A stretch of DNA of 64,000 bases, taken from contig JBNGDB010000006.1 of NCBI GenBank assembly GCA_049975245.1, positions 47,069-111,068 on the forward strand. Direction: 5' to 3'. The notes under the pieces are model-generated. The model ran no database searches, was not told the DNA's origin, and saw nothing but the letters and a program-made list of their open reading frames with translations. The number at the start of each line of letters is the position of its first letter. Position 1 is the first letter of the stretch. The DNA is from UBA117 sp049975245. GTDB lineage: Archaea; Methanobacteriota; Methanobacteria; Methanobacteriales; Methanobacteriaceae. The position numbers and the translations under genes are program-made. Of the stretch, positions 53,721-62,735 are shown piece by piece.

Positions 53721-54314
53721 ATGCTAGAAGCAGTATTTTATGGATTATCTGGATTTTTCATGAAACTATCAGATGATAGTTATGATCGTCAACATAATAA
53801 ATGGATTGCAATAATTTTTGGGATATTATGTGGAATATTTATCGGTTATTTGGTCATAAATAGTGCAGATGCAGCATATATTTTCTTTGGAATATTTATT
53901 GGAACCTTATTATCAAAAAAAATAGACGGCATCCATCATATTGTTACTGCCATTGTTTTTTTAAGCATTGCTTTAATATTTAATTTCCCTCAAATAGGTG
54001 TGGGAACTTTAATAATTTGCTCATTAGCTGCCTATATCGACGAAATAGGTAATGATAATGTATCGATCGCTAAAAAAAGTAAATTTTTAGATATATTTTT
54101 TAAATACAGATTTACACTTAAAATGGTAATTTTAGTACTATCCTTATTTGGATTAATTCAAATTTTTTGGCCCAATTTCCAAATACTGGGAATTGAATTT
54201 ATGCAGTACTACACTATTATTTATTTCATTATCTTTGAAATTTTCTATGAAGTTGGCGGACTAAGATTTAATGCTATCTATAATGGTCTTAGTCGAATCT
54301 CCAGGGTTTTCTGA
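53721..54314 (+). CDS. Uncharacterised multi-pass membrane protein
   Basis: A 197-residue protein with about six hydrophobic segments and short polar loops. The N-terminal amphipathic MKLSDDSYDRQHNKW and an internal YIDEIGNDN stretch are the only polar features. I do not recognise a named family; similar proteins seem to be methanogen-restricted. GAGG lies before the ATG. Its last 54 bases overlap the convergent pyrF coding end. Confidence 0.6.
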   Translation: MLEAVFYGLSGFFMKLSDDSYDRQHNKWIAIIFGILCGIFIGYLVINSADAAYIFFGIFIGTLLSKKIDGIHHIVTAIVFLSIALIFNFPQIGVGTLIICSLAAYIDEIGNDNVSIAKKSKFLDIFFKYRFTLKMVILVLSLFGLIQIFWPNFQILGIEFMQYYTIIYFIIFEIFYEVGGLRFNAIYNGLSRISRVF

Positions 54315-54908
54315 TTGATATATAGATCTTCCAATTATCAATGCATCCGCATATTTAAGCGTATCTTTAGGATTTCCTCCCTGTACCCCCACTCCGGGAG
54401 ATATAATAAAAGAATCGCCAACTATATCTCTAATCTTTTCTAACCTATCCAGTTTAGTGGAAGGAGCCACATAGTTTTTTATTCCCATCTCCATTCCCAT
54501 GCGTGCTATATCTTCAGAAACTTTTTGAAGAAATGTGGAAGCTCCGGGATGGGACATTTCAGTCAGAAGGAATATTTCTCCACCAATATCATCTGCAGAA
54601 TCCAGACAAGCTTTAACACTATCTTCCCCTACAAATCCCTGGACAATTATTGCATCAGCTCCTGCCTTAAAGGTAAGATCTGCTATTTTTTTATTTGTTT
54701 CTGGGATATCAGCTACTTTAAAATCGGCTATAACCTTATAGTCATGAATTTTTTTGATTTTTGTTATTGATTCTAATCCTTCGCTCAAAACTAAAGGATA
54801 TCCTATCTTTATTGTGTTTATATATTCTTTTGTGGATTCTATTATATTTAAAGCAGTATTCATATTCTTAACATCAAGAGCCAGTATTATATTATTTTTA
54901 ACTTCCAT
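54261..54908 (-). CDS. pyrF: Orotidine 5'-phosphate decarboxylase
   Basis: A 215-residue TIM-barrel enzyme, the last step of UMP synthesis. ALDVKN near the N-terminus holds the first Asp. The catalytic Asp-Lys-Asp network is in VIADFKVADIPETN (about residues 59-72). The phosphate-binding end reads SPGVGVQGG and ALIIGRSIYQ. Length is that of the archaeal type. The 3' end overlaps the convergent membrane-protein gene by 54 bases, unusually long for two coding ends. Confidence 0.95.
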   Translation of the reverse strand: MEVKNNIILALDVKNMNTALNIIESTKEYINTIKIGYPLVLSEGLESITKIKKIHDYKVIADFKVADIPETNKKIADLTFKAGADAIIVQGFVGEDSVKACLDSADDIGGEIFLLTEMSHPGASTFLQKVSEDIARMGMEMGIKNYVAPSTKLDRLEKIRDIVGDSFIISPGVGVQGGNPKDTLKYADALIIGRSIYQSENPGDSTKTIIDSIKS

Positions 54909-54989
54909 GATCTTAATTGGAATCGCCCTCTTAAATTTTTTTTGAAAAAAAATCTGATTTTAAAGTTTAAAAATGGTTTTTTTACATTA

Positions 54990-55000
54990 CTTTATATACT
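54990..55000 (+). promoter_or_regulatory. TATA box of the TRAM gene
   Basis: CTTTATATACT lies about 60 bases before the TTG start, with a T/A-rich BRE-like stretch upstream. The implied leader of about 35 bases contains GGAAGTGAT. Confidence 0.5.
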
Positions 55001-55055
55001 CAGAAAATCAATATAGAATTGGCCATTTCCATGGCTGTATTTCGGAAGTGATAAA

Positions 55056-55286
55056 TTGTTTAAAAATAGTTACAGTAGAGATAACTACAATAGTAGAGGA
55101 AATTCTCCTATTAATGAAGGAGAAGAATATGATGTTAAAATTGAAGATCTCGGAAGAGATGGCGATGGAATCGCTCGTGTAGAGGGTTTCGTTGTATTTG
55201 TTTCAGGCGCCAAAGTTGGCGACGAAGTTAAAATTAGAATTACTTCCACCAGAAGAAATTTTGCTTTTGCTGAAATTGTCGAATGA
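55056..55286 (+). CDS. TRAM-domain RNA-binding protein
   Basis: A 76-residue protein consisting of a flexible polar N-terminus (YSRDNYNSRGNS) and one TRAM domain: EGEEYDVKIEDLGRDGDGIA, then FVVFVSGAKVGDEVKIRITSTRRNFAFAEIV. Stand-alone TRAM proteins act as archaeal RNA chaperones, taking the place of bacterial CspA in cold adaptation. The start is TTG at 55056 with GGAAGTGAT upstream; it has its own TATA box. Confidence 0.93.
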   Translation: MFKNSYSRDNYNSRGNSPINEGEEYDVKIEDLGRDGDGIARVEGFVVFVSGAKVGDEVKIRITSTRRNFAFAEIVE

Positions 55287-55486
55287 TCGAATTTTAAATT
55301 ATATTAAATGTTAAATTATTCTTGAAAATTTTTTATTAATTTTCTCGAATTCTTTTATTTTTTAACTATATAGATACACTATTTTTTGATAGACTATTTT
55401 TTTATATCATTACCTATTTGCAACAGATAGATTACTATTTTAATTACTTTAATTAATTTTTTTAATTTCTAGGCACATATAGCAAA

Positions 55487-55496
55487 CTTTATATAC
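55487..55496 (+). promoter_or_regulatory. TATA box of the cobalt transporter operon
   Basis: CTTTATATAC with AGCAAA upstream lies about 50 bases ahead of cbiM; the leader of about 25 bases ends in AAAGGAGG. The 200 bases farther upstream show no cobalamin-riboswitch-like G/C-rich fold. Confidence 0.55.
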
Positions 55497-55543
55497 TAAA
55501 TTTTATTCAACTATACTTGAGAAAAATTAAAGGAGGCTTTAAT

Positions 55544-56221
55544 GTGCATATTATGGAAGGATTTTTACCCTGGCAATGGTGTTTATTTTGGTATATTATA
55601 TCGATTCCAATAGTAATTTATGGTATTATTCAAATAAAAAAAGTTACAGATAAACGTCCAGAGGCTAAGCCATTATTAGCTGTATCTGGTGCATTTATGT
55701 TTGTTTTATCATCTCTTAAGTTACCTTCAGTAACAGGTAGTTGTTCTCATCCCACAGGTAATGGACTAGGCGCAATATTATTTGGTCCGGCCATAACTGC
55801 GGTTATTGCAGCTATTGTCCTTATATTCCAGGCTCTTTTACTGGCCCATGGAGGTATAACAACTTTGGGGGCCAATATTTTTTCTATGGGTATAATAGGG
55901 CCCTTGGCTGCTTGGTTAATATATAAAGGTTCTAAAAAGGTGGGTATATCCCTATCAATAGCTGTATTCTTGGCAGCATTTTGTGGTGATTTACTAACAT
56001 ACGTTACTACTGCTATTCAGATATCCCTGGCATTTCCTATACCTACATTTGGTGAGGCATTTTCCAAGTTCATGGTGATATTTGCCTATACTCAAGTTCC
56101 TTTAGCTATAGCAGAAGGTCTTCTTACTGTAATAATTTGGGATTACATTTTAAAGTTAAGACCAGACATACTAAAAAATCTTAACATAATTAAATCAATT
56201 CCCCAAAAAGGAGGCAAATAA
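55544..56221 (+). CDS. cbiM: Cobalt ECF transporter S component CbiM
   Basis: The substrate-binding membrane subunit of the CbiMNQO energy-coupling-factor transporter for Co2+, needed for cobamides in methanogenesis. The conserved N-terminus MHIMEGFLPWQW begins at GTG 55544, whose His2 takes part in metal binding. SCSHPTGNGLGA near residue 66 and LLAHGGITTLGAN near 104 are family motifs. An upstream TTG at 55517 would include the AAAGGAGG ribosome binding site in the protein and is rejected. About 225 residues; the stop overlaps the cbiN ATG. Confidence 0.96.
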   Translation: MHIMEGFLPWQWCLFWYIISIPIVIYGIIQIKKVTDKRPEAKPLLAVSGAFMFVLSSLKLPSVTGSCSHPTGNGLGAILFGPAITAVIAAIVLIFQALLLAHGGITTLGANIFSMGIIGPLAAWLIYKGSKKVGISLSIAVFLAAFCGDLLTYVTTAIQISLAFPIPTFGEAFSKFMVIFAYTQVPLAIAEGLLTVIIWDYILKLRPDILKNLNIIKSIPQKGGK

Positions 56222-56511
56222 TGGAGAATAAACACATAATTATGATAGTGGCCATTATTTTAATAGTAGTACTTCCACTATTGTTATTCCAAGGAAAAGG
56301 AGAGGACGAAGGTTTCTTTGGAGGGGCAGATGGAGCTGCAGCCGATGCTATAACAGAATCTGGTTACCAACCATGGTTTGAACCTATTTGGGAACCGCCA
56401 AGTGGAGAAATAGAAAGTTTATTGTTCGCTGTACAAGCAGCCATCGGTGCTGGAATTATAGGATACTTCCTAGGTTACTACCAGATGAAAAAGAAAACAG
56501 AATCAGATTAA
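56221..56511 (+). CDS. cbiN: Cobalt transport protein CbiN
   Basis: A 96-residue protein with two membrane helices (residues 5-23 and 70-88) joined by an extracellular loop containing FGGADGAAADAI and PWFEPIWEPPSGEIESLLF, the CbiN signature. It assists CbiM in loading Co2+. ATG overlaps the cbiM stop by one base. Confidence 0.95.
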   Translation: MENKHIIMIVAIILIVVLPLLLFQGKGEDEGFFGGADGAAADAITESGYQPWFEPIWEPPSGEIESLLFAVQAAIGAGIIGYFLGYYQMKKKTESD

Positions 56512-56529
56512 AAATTCTAAGGTGATTAG

Positions 56530-57306
56530 ATGGTACATTTACTTGAAGATTATGCATATAACAACGGTTTAAAAAATATAAATCCTCAATTTAAGATGTT
56601 ATTTGCCATAATAACTTTAATTGTAAGTCTAATCGCCACATCTCCCGTAATACCTTTAATTATTGCATTTTTTATATTTTTATTATTATATTTTGAAGCT
56701 AAAATTCCAATATCTGTTTATTTGAAACTCATCTCTATTCCAATATTATTTGGTCTTTTTAATCTTGTTTTTATGACTCTGTTTTTCGGAGTTAATGAAC
56801 CCTGGTTCAGTCTGGGATTTCTAAATTTGGTAGCATATAAGGATGGTTTTAATTTAGGTTTATTACTTTTTAGCCGAATGTTAGGTGGTTTTTCTTGTAT
56901 GGTCTTCCTTATTTTAACCACTCCCGTTAGTGAATTATTATTTCTAGCTGAATCTTTAAAAGTTCCTAAAATTGTTACTGAAATAGCGTTACTTATGTAT
57001 CGGTATATATTTGTCTTCTTAGAAGAAGCAGAAAAGATGTATCATGCTCAAGAAACTCGATGTGGTTATTCTGGGTTTAAAAAAACATTGAAATCGTTAG
57101 GATTGCTAATCAGTAATTTATTCATACGTTCATGGACACGTGGCGATGTTATTTATTTAGCCATGCAATCCAGATGTTATGATGGTTCTATTAAAATATT
57201 TAATTCAAATAATCAGATTAATATAAAACCTCTTTTATTGATTATTACCTTTGAATCTCTATTATTATTTGGAGTATATTTCACTAGAGGATTTACAGTA
57301 ATATAA
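56530..57306 (+). CDS. cbiQ: Cobalt ECF transporter T component CbiQ
   Basis: A 258-residue membrane coupling protein. About five membrane helices are followed by the coupling-helix motifs AQETRCGYSG and AMQSRCYDG, containing the two Ala/Arg signature (ARx-like) contacts to the ATPase. GGTGAT precedes the ATG. It is separated from cbiO by about 220 AT-rich bases, so cbiO may have an extra promoter. Confidence 0.95.
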   Translation: MVHLLEDYAYNNGLKNINPQFKMLFAIITLIVSLIATSPVIPLIIAFFIFLLLYFEAKIPISVYLKLISIPILFGLFNLVFMTLFFGVNEPWFSLGFLNLVAYKDGFNLGLLLFSRMLGGFSCMVFLILTTPVSELLFLAESLKVPKIVTEIALLMYRYIFVFLEEAEKMYHAQETRCGYSGFKKTLKSLGLLISNLFIRSWTRGDVIYLAMQSRCYDGSIKIFNSNNQINIKPLLLIITFESLLLFGVYFTRGFTVI

Positions 57307-57528
57307 TTAAAAATTTAATTTATATATCTAAACAATTTAGTAATCTACAACATTTTTATTCTATTTTTTTTAGTTAAGTTTAAATTTAATTATATCAAAA
57401 ATAATTAAATCTATGGATTCATATAGAATTAAGAGTGAAAATTAAATTAAATAAGTCTTTATAATATTTGAATTTTTTATAAATATGAATAATCTGTAAA
57501 ACTAAAGAAATTAAAGCAGTGATGAACC

Positions 57529-58377
57529 ATGAATATAATTGAAGCAGATAACATCACATTCTACTATCCCGATGGTACTAAAGCCTTGGAAAATGTAGAT
57601 TTTAGTGTTATGAAAGGGAAAATTGTGGCACTTCTAGGTCCCAATGGAGCAGGTAAATCAACTTTATTTTTACAATTTAATGGAATTTTAAAACCTGCTG
57701 AAGGCAAAATCAGGGTGAAAAATCATCTTCTCGATTATGATAAGAAAGGCTTGATGAAGGTGCGACAGCAAGTAGGAATAGTGTTTCAAAATCCAGATGA
57801 TCAATTATTTGCACCTACAGTGATGGAAGATGTAGCTTTCGGGCCAATGAATATGGGCTTAAGTAAAGAGGAAGTTGAAAAAAGAGTAGAGGAAGCTCTT
57901 GAAAAAGTGGATATGAAAGGTTTTGAGAAGAAACCGCCACACCACTTAAGTGGTGGTCAAAAGAAAAGAGTGGCAATAGCAGGCATTCTGGCTATGAAAC
58001 CTGAAATTATGGTGCTTGATGAACCAACATCAGGTCTTGATCCTAAAGGCGCATCACAAATTTTAAGATTACTTTATAAATTAAATGAAGAGGGAATGAC
58101 TATAATTATATCCACCCACGATGTTGATTTGGTGCCTATATATGCTGATAAAATATACATAATTAGTAAAGGAAAAATAATAAAAGAAGGATCACCTGAA
58201 GAAGTTTTTGCTGATATAAAAACAATTAGAGGGGCCAATTTAAGACTACCCCGAATAGCACATTTAATTGAAATATTACAAAAAGAGGATGACCTTCCAT
58301 TTAAAAAGCCTTACCCTCTTACCATTGGTGAAGCTAGAAAAAGAGTATTAGATCAGTTAGAGGAAAAAGATCGGTAG
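57529..58377 (+). CDS. cbiO: Cobalt ECF transporter ATPase CbiO
   Basis: A 282-residue ABC ATPase energising CbiMNQ. Walker A GPNGAGKST (about residues 38-46), Q-loop FQNPDDQLF, signature HLSGGQKKR (about 136-144), Walker B IMVLDEPTSGLDP and the H-loop STHDVD. The FQNPDDQLFAPTV sequence is characteristic of ECF ATPases. GTGATG precedes the ATG. Confidence 0.96.
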   Translation: MNIIEADNITFYYPDGTKALENVDFSVMKGKIVALLGPNGAGKSTLFLQFNGILKPAEGKIRVKNHLLDYDKKGLMKVRQQVGIVFQNPDDQLFAPTVMEDVAFGPMNMGLSKEEVEKRVEEALEKVDMKGFEKKPPHHLSGGQKKRVAIAGILAMKPEIMVLDEPTSGLDPKGASQILRLLYKLNEEGMTIIISTHDVDLVPIYADKIYIISKGKIIKEGSPEEVFADIKTIRGANLRLPRIAHLIEILQKEDDLPFKKPYPLTIGEARKRVLDQLEEKDR

Positions 58378-58432
58378 AGGAAAAAATTGATTAAATAAAG
58401 TTAATGCATATAAAAGTATAAATTTTGGTGAT

Positions 58433-58894
58433 ATGATGAAAATTGGTATCTGTGACACCACTTTTGCACGTTTTGATATGGCCAGACAGGCTATTGATGA
58501 AATAAAAAATCATGTGGGTAATATTAAATTTATTCAAAGAACTGTTCCCGGAATAAAAGATCTTCCAGTTGCATCTAAAAAATTAATTGAAGAAGAAGAA
58601 TGTGAACTGGTAATGGCCCTGGGGATGCCCGGGCCAGAGAAAATTGATAAGCAGTGCGCTCATGAAGCTTCCATGGGATTAATTTACGCTCAACTTATGA
58701 CCAATACCCATATAATTGAGGTTTTTGTACATGAAGACGAGGGAAAAGATGAAAAGGATCTTAAAATCCTTGCTGAAAACAGAGCCAGAGAGCATGCCCA
58801 AAATGTGGTGAAAATGTTGTTCAAACCAGATAAATTAAGAAGAGAAGCTGGTATGGGGATGCGAGAAGGCAGGCCAGATGTAGGACCTATTTAA
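58433..58894 (+). CDS. ribC: Riboflavin synthase, archaeal type
   Basis: A 153-residue enzyme, related to lumazine synthase and unlike the bacterial RibE trimer, that dismutates two lumazines to riboflavin. Motifs: GICDTTFARFDM at the N-terminus, RTVPGIKDLPVASKKL, VMALGMPGPEKIDKQCAHEAS and the C-terminal REHAQNVV...RREAGMGMREGRPDVG. Two ATGs (58433, 58436) follow GGTGAT; the second has the better spacing. Riboflavin also feeds F420/FAD-dependent enzymes of this organism. Confidence 0.96.
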   Translation: MMKIGICDTTFARFDMARQAIDEIKNHVGNIKFIQRTVPGIKDLPVASKKLIEEEECELVMALGMPGPEKIDKQCAHEASMGLIYAQLMTNTHIIEVFVHEDEGKDEKDLKILAENRAREHAQNVVKMLFKPDKLRREAGMGMREGRPDVGPI

Positions 58895-58975
58895 TTATTT
58901 TTCAAGTAAATTTCATCTTCTAATCTTTAAAAGTTATCTATTATAATTATTCTAAAAATTAACGGTGCTGATATT

Positions 58976-59566
58976 ATGGTAAAAATATTAGGAATAGTAG
59001 GTAGTCCCAGGACAGAAGGAAATACTAGCATACTAGTTAAAAAAGCTTTAATGGCAGCTGAAACTGTTGGAGCTGATACTGAATTACTAAATTTAGGGTC
59101 ACTGGATATAGAACCATGCATAGCTTGCGATATATGTAAAGCTACAGGTGAATGCGCCATATATGATGATATGCCAGAGGTTATAGAAAAAATTCTCAAC
59201 TCTCACGCTTTAATAATTGGAAGTCCTGTTTACTTTGGAAGTGTGACCTCCCAGACAAAAATGTTTATGGACAGAACAAGACCTCTTAGAACAGATTTTA
59301 AACTCAAAGATAAAATAGGCGGTGCAATAACAGTGGGTGGAGCCCGGAACGGTGGACAAGAAACTACATGTGCTGCAATACACCATTTTATGTTAATACA
59401 TGACATGATCGTGGTAGGGGATGGAGATCCACTGGCACATTATGGAGGAACTGGTAAAGGCGGAGCTGCTGGAGATACTGAAAATGATAAGTTTGGACTG
59501 GAAAGCTCACAAAACTTAGGTAAAAGAGTAGCTGATCTTGCCAAAAAAATATCCAATAAACCCTAA
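58976..59566 (+). CDS. Iron-sulfur flavoprotein (Isf / NADPH-dependent FMN reductase family)
   Basis: A 196-residue flavodoxin-fold protein. The FMN phosphate loop is GSPRTEGNTS (about residues 8-17). The compact cluster motif CIACDICKATGEC (CxxCxxCxxxxxC, about 44-56) defines the Isf family of methanogens. SPVYFGSVTSQTK and VGGARNGGQETT are FMN contacts. Isf proteins transfer electrons from ferredoxin and may reduce O2 or peroxide. GGTG before the ATG. Confidence 0.92.
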   Translation: MVKILGIVGSPRTEGNTSILVKKALMAAETVGADTELLNLGSLDIEPCIACDICKATGECAIYDDMPEVIEKILNSHALIIGSPVYFGSVTSQTKMFMDRTRPLRTDFKLKDKIGGAITVGGARNGGQETTCAAIHHFMLIHDMIVVGDGDPLAHYGGTGKGGAAGDTENDKFGLESSQNLGKRVADLAKKISNKP

Positions 59567-59619
59567 CAAATAGGATAAAATAACAGTATTGATTATTCAA
59601 AGCAGGATACGGAGCAAAT

Positions 59620-60312
59620 ATGATGAAAACTAATAAAAAGATATTTGTTATCGTACCGGCTTATAATGAGGAAAAAACGCTGAAAAGGGTTTTGGAAAGT
59701 TTAATAAGCAAAAATTATTATGTTATTTTAATAGATGATGGGTCTACTGATACAACACCTACCATAGCGTCAGAAATAGATATTAACGGCGAACTACATA
59801 TTTACAGCCATGTTATTAACCGTGGATTAGGTGCCGCGTTGAAAACTGGTATTAATGCAGCTCTAATAAAAGGTGCCGATGTTATTGTTACCTTTGATGC
59901 AGATGGACAGCATGATCCCCAGGATATAGAAAAAATAGTTAAACCAATTATTACTGGAAAAGCTGATGTAGTTATAGGTATTAGAGATTTTGAAGTTATG
60001 CCCTACTCTAAAAAATTTGGGAATCAAATAATGAATGCTTTAACCAAAATATTTTACGGTATTCAGGTGAAAGACTCACAATCTGGACTGAGGGCCTTTA
60101 ACAATAAAGCTGCAAAATTGATTAATATCCAATCATCAGGATATGGGGTTTCTTCTGAAATAATAAGGGAAATTAAAAAAAATGAACTGAAAACTAAAGA
60201 AATACCAATTCAAACTATATATACGGATTATTCACTTTCAAAAGGTACTAATACTAAAGAAGGGATCAAAATTCTTACTAAAATGATTATGGATATTTTA
60301 AAAAGGGTGTGA
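59620..60312 (+). CDS. Family 2 glycosyltransferase (dolichyl-phosphate mannose synthase-like)
   Basis: A 230-residue soluble GT2. VIVPAYNEEKTL, LIDDGSTDTT, NRGLGAALKTG and TFDADGQHDP (DxD) are visible in order. It lacks the C-terminal membrane helices of DPM1-type enzymes; the next gene, a DUF2304 membrane protein, overlaps it by 4 bases and supplies the membrane part, as in many bacterial GtrB-like pairs. Likely loads a sugar onto a polyprenyl phosphate. Confidence 0.92.
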   Translation: MMKTNKKIFVIVPAYNEEKTLKRVLESLISKNYYVILIDDGSTDTTPTIASEIDINGELHIYSHVINRGLGAALKTGINAALIKGADVIVTFDADGQHDPQDIEKIVKPIITGKADVVIGIRDFEVMPYSKKFGNQIMNALTKIFYGIQVKDSQSGLRAFNNKAAKLINIQSSGYGVSSEIIREIKKNELKTKEIPIQTIYTDYSLSKGTNTKEGIKILTKMIMDILKRV

Positions 60313-60314
60313 AC

Positions 60315-60680
60315 ATGATATATCAAGTAGTGGGAGTTGTTATAGGGATAATTGCCATAATAATTTCCTTATTAAGATTTAAAGAAGGAAAAACTTCAAT
60401 GGGTATGTTAATTATTTGGATAGCCATATGGTTAATAATTATAAGCGTTTCTATTTTTCCAGAATCAACAAGTATTTTAGCCAATATGTTTGGAATTGGA
60501 AGAGGTTTGGATCTTGCACTGATTTTAGGATTAATCGGATGTTACTACCTTATTTTCAAGATATACACTATGATTGAAAATTTGGAGAATGAAATAACAA
60601 AACTGGTTAGAGAAATTGCATTGCAAAATGAAAAAAAGCCAGACACTATGAAAAAGGAAAAAGATAGTCTAAAATCTTAA
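60315..60680 (+). CDS. DUF2304 membrane protein, partner of the GT2
   Basis: About 121 residues with three hydrophobic helices (QVVGVVIGIIAIIISLL, MLIIWIAIWLIIISVSIF, LALILGLIGCYYLIFKIY) and a polar C-terminal tail, the pattern of DUF2304. Such proteins accompany GT2 enzymes and probably help membrane attachment or flipping of the lipid-linked sugar. GTG at 60309 overlaps the GT2 stop, but GGTGTGA better serves the ATG at 60315. Confidence 0.85.
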   Translation: MIYQVVGVVIGIIAIIISLLRFKEGKTSMGMLIIWIAIWLIIISVSIFPESTSILANMFGIGRGLDLALILGLIGCYYLIFKIYTMIENLENEITKLVREIALQNEKKPDTMKKEKDSLKS

Positions 60681-60737
60681 TTTTTAAATTATATTTAATA
60701 TATATGATTTAATATTTCTATTTCAAAAGGCGTTAAA

Positions 60738-61862
60738 ATGAAAATAGGTATAATAACTGAGTATTTTCCCAAAACTGATGATTTAGAAGTGAAAGGTGGT
60801 GCCGAGGCAGCTGCATTTAACGAAGCATATTATCTATCCAAAAAACATGATATAACCGTTATAACATCTAAGGAAGATAATAGTAAACCTTACGATAAAA
60901 TTGGGGAAATTAATATTATTAGGTGTGGAAGAAATAGATCTTATGCTCATTCTGGTTCATTTTTAGATAGATTATCCTTTATGAAATCTGCCTATATATC
61001 TGGTAAAAATCTGAATTTTGATATAGTTACTGCTTATAATTTTATAACTTATCCTGTAGCTTGGAAATTATCTCAAAAACTAAAAATTCCGTGTGTATCA
61101 AGATATCATGATGTTTGGATTGGTGAATGGGTAAAAAATGTTGGATTAAAAGGTATAACCGGAGAAATATTAGAAAGATACACGCTTTCACGAGATTTTG
61201 ACCAGATAATTGCTGTTTCTAATTTTACTAAAGATAAGCTAAAAAAATATGTGCCCCCTGAAAAACTAAAGGTGGTTCCCAATATTGTTGAGTTACCAAC
61301 ACCACATATTGAGAAATTTAGTAACCCCACAATTTGTTGTGTATCTCGTTTAGTTAAATATAAACGAGTTGATGATCTGATTAAGGCTTTATTTATAGTT
61401 AAAAAAGAAATTCCAGATATATCTTGTGTAATAATTGGAACAGGCCCACAAGAAAATCAGCTTAAAAACTTGGTAAAACAGTTGAAACTGGAAGATAACA
61501 TCTCCTTTTATGGTTTTGTAGAAAGTCATCAAAAAGTATTAGAAACAATTAAAGCATCAGATGCTTTTTGCCTGGCCAGTACGGTCGAAGGATTTGGAAT
61601 AGTTATTGTAGAAGCAATGGCCCTTGGAATTCCTTTTTTAGCTTCTAAAATCCTTCCCATAATAGAAGCAAGCGCTGGAAAAGGAGGATTATTTTTTGAA
61701 CCTGAAAATTATGTGGAATTAGCAGGTAAAATAAAGTTGTTAATAACTAATGATCAACTAAAAGAGAGACTATCACAAGAAGGAATCCAATATTCTAAAA
61801 GATATAAAGGGGAAAGAATAGCGTTAGAACTTGAAAAAATTTATGAAAACTTAATAAATTAA
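60738..61862 (+). CDS. Family 4 glycosyltransferase
   Basis: A 374-residue GT-B. N-terminal GIITEYFPKTDDLEVKGGAE begins like many GT4 enzymes; RYHDVWIGEWV and AVSNFTKDKL belong to the acceptor side. The donor-binding C-terminal half has VVPNIVELP, CVSRLVKYKRVDDLIKAL, IGTGPQENQL and ASTVEGFGIVIVEAMALGIPFLAS. It is on the same strand as GT2/DUF2304 with a gap of 57 bases, forming a second surface-glycan group. Confidence 0.93.
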   Translation: MKIGIITEYFPKTDDLEVKGGAEAAAFNEAYYLSKKHDITVITSKEDNSKPYDKIGEINIIRCGRNRSYAHSGSFLDRLSFMKSAYISGKNLNFDIVTAYNFITYPVAWKLSQKLKIPCVSRYHDVWIGEWVKNVGLKGITGEILERYTLSRDFDQIIAVSNFTKDKLKKYVPPEKLKVVPNIVELPTPHIEKFSNPTICCVSRLVKYKRVDDLIKALFIVKKEIPDISCVIIGTGPQENQLKNLVKQLKLEDNISFYGFVESHQKVLETIKASDAFCLASTVEGFGIVIVEAMALGIPFLASKILPIIEASAGKGGLFFEPENYVELAGKIKLLITNDQLKERLSQEGIQYSKRYKGERIALELEKIYENLIN

Positions 61863-62048
61863 TTAACTTTAAAGAAAGGTCTTAACAAAATATTTTATAT
61901 GATTTTTGTTAAGAAAAAGTAGAAATAATTTTATAAATTTTTAAAGGAAGCCAGCTAAAAATAATTTTATATATCATGTATGATCAAATTAATTTAAATT
62001 AAAATAATATGAAAAAACTATTTTTCGTTTAATATTAAGGTGTAAATA

Positions 62049-62735
62049 ATGTTATATTTTAGAGGATGTGTAGTTAGAGATAAACTCCCTCACATATCCC
62101 AGGCAACTGAAAAGATATTGAATATTTCAGGTACAGAATATAAAATATCATCAGAGGAAAAATGTTGCGGCTCATTTTTAATTAGAACCGGATTTTATGA
62201 TGAAGCAGTTGAATTGATGAGTTCCAATATAGAATTTTTAAAAGATGAAAAAATTTTAGTTTCTTGTGCCGGGTGTTATCGTACACTGAAAGAAGACTAT
62301 AAAGAAATACTTAATGTAGAACTTGATGTTATACATACTAGTGAATTATTTAGAGATTTAATTAAAAATGGAAAATTAAATCTCAATAATTTATCAAAAA
62401 AGATTACTTATCATGATCCTTGTCATCTAGGACGGCACTGCAACGAATATGGTTCCCCGAGATTCATAATAAATAGTTTAGGAAACTTAGTTGAAATGGA
62501 AAAAAACAAAGAAAACTCCAGATGTTGTGGCTCGGGGGGTGGTGTTAGATCAGCGCACCCTGAAATTTCTAATGAAATCGCTAATAAGCGTATGGATGAT
62601 GCAAGGAATACCGATGCAGATTTAATTACTACTTCCTGTTCATTTTGCTTATTAAATCTTAAATCAGCTTGTCGAAGAAATGAAAAAGTATTAGATTTAT
62701 CTGAAATAATCTTAATGGGGTTGAAAGATGAATAA
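62049..62735 (+). CDS. Two-CCG-domain iron-sulfur protein (LutA/HdrB/GlpC-like)
   Basis: A 228-residue soluble protein with two CCG units: EKCCGSFL with SCAGCYRTL, and HDPCHLGRHC with RCCGSGGG and SCSFC. These cysteine-rich domains bind noncubane or [4Fe-4S] clusters in HdrB, GlpC, LutA and related redox proteins. AAGGTG precedes the ATG. It overlaps the LutB-like gene by 8 bases. Together they resemble bacterial LutA-LutB of lactate oxidation, but the actual electron donor in a methanogen is unknown. Confidence 0.85.
   Translation: MLYFRGCVVRDKLPHISQATEKILNISGTEYKISSEEKCCGSFLIRTGFYDEAVELMSSNIEFLKDEKILVSCAGCYRTLKEDYKEILNVELDVIHTSELFRDLIKNGKLNLNNLSKKITYHDPCHLGRHCNEYGSPRFIINSLGNLVEMEKNKENSRCCGSGGGVRSAHPEISNEIANKRMDDARNTDADLITTSCSFCLLNLKSACRRNEKVLDLSEIILMGLKDE

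Noticed and set aside
55287..55480. Possible cobalamin riboswitch ahead of cbiM
   Set aside because: The region is AT-rich with no B12-box-like or multi-stem structure; a simple TATA box explains expression.
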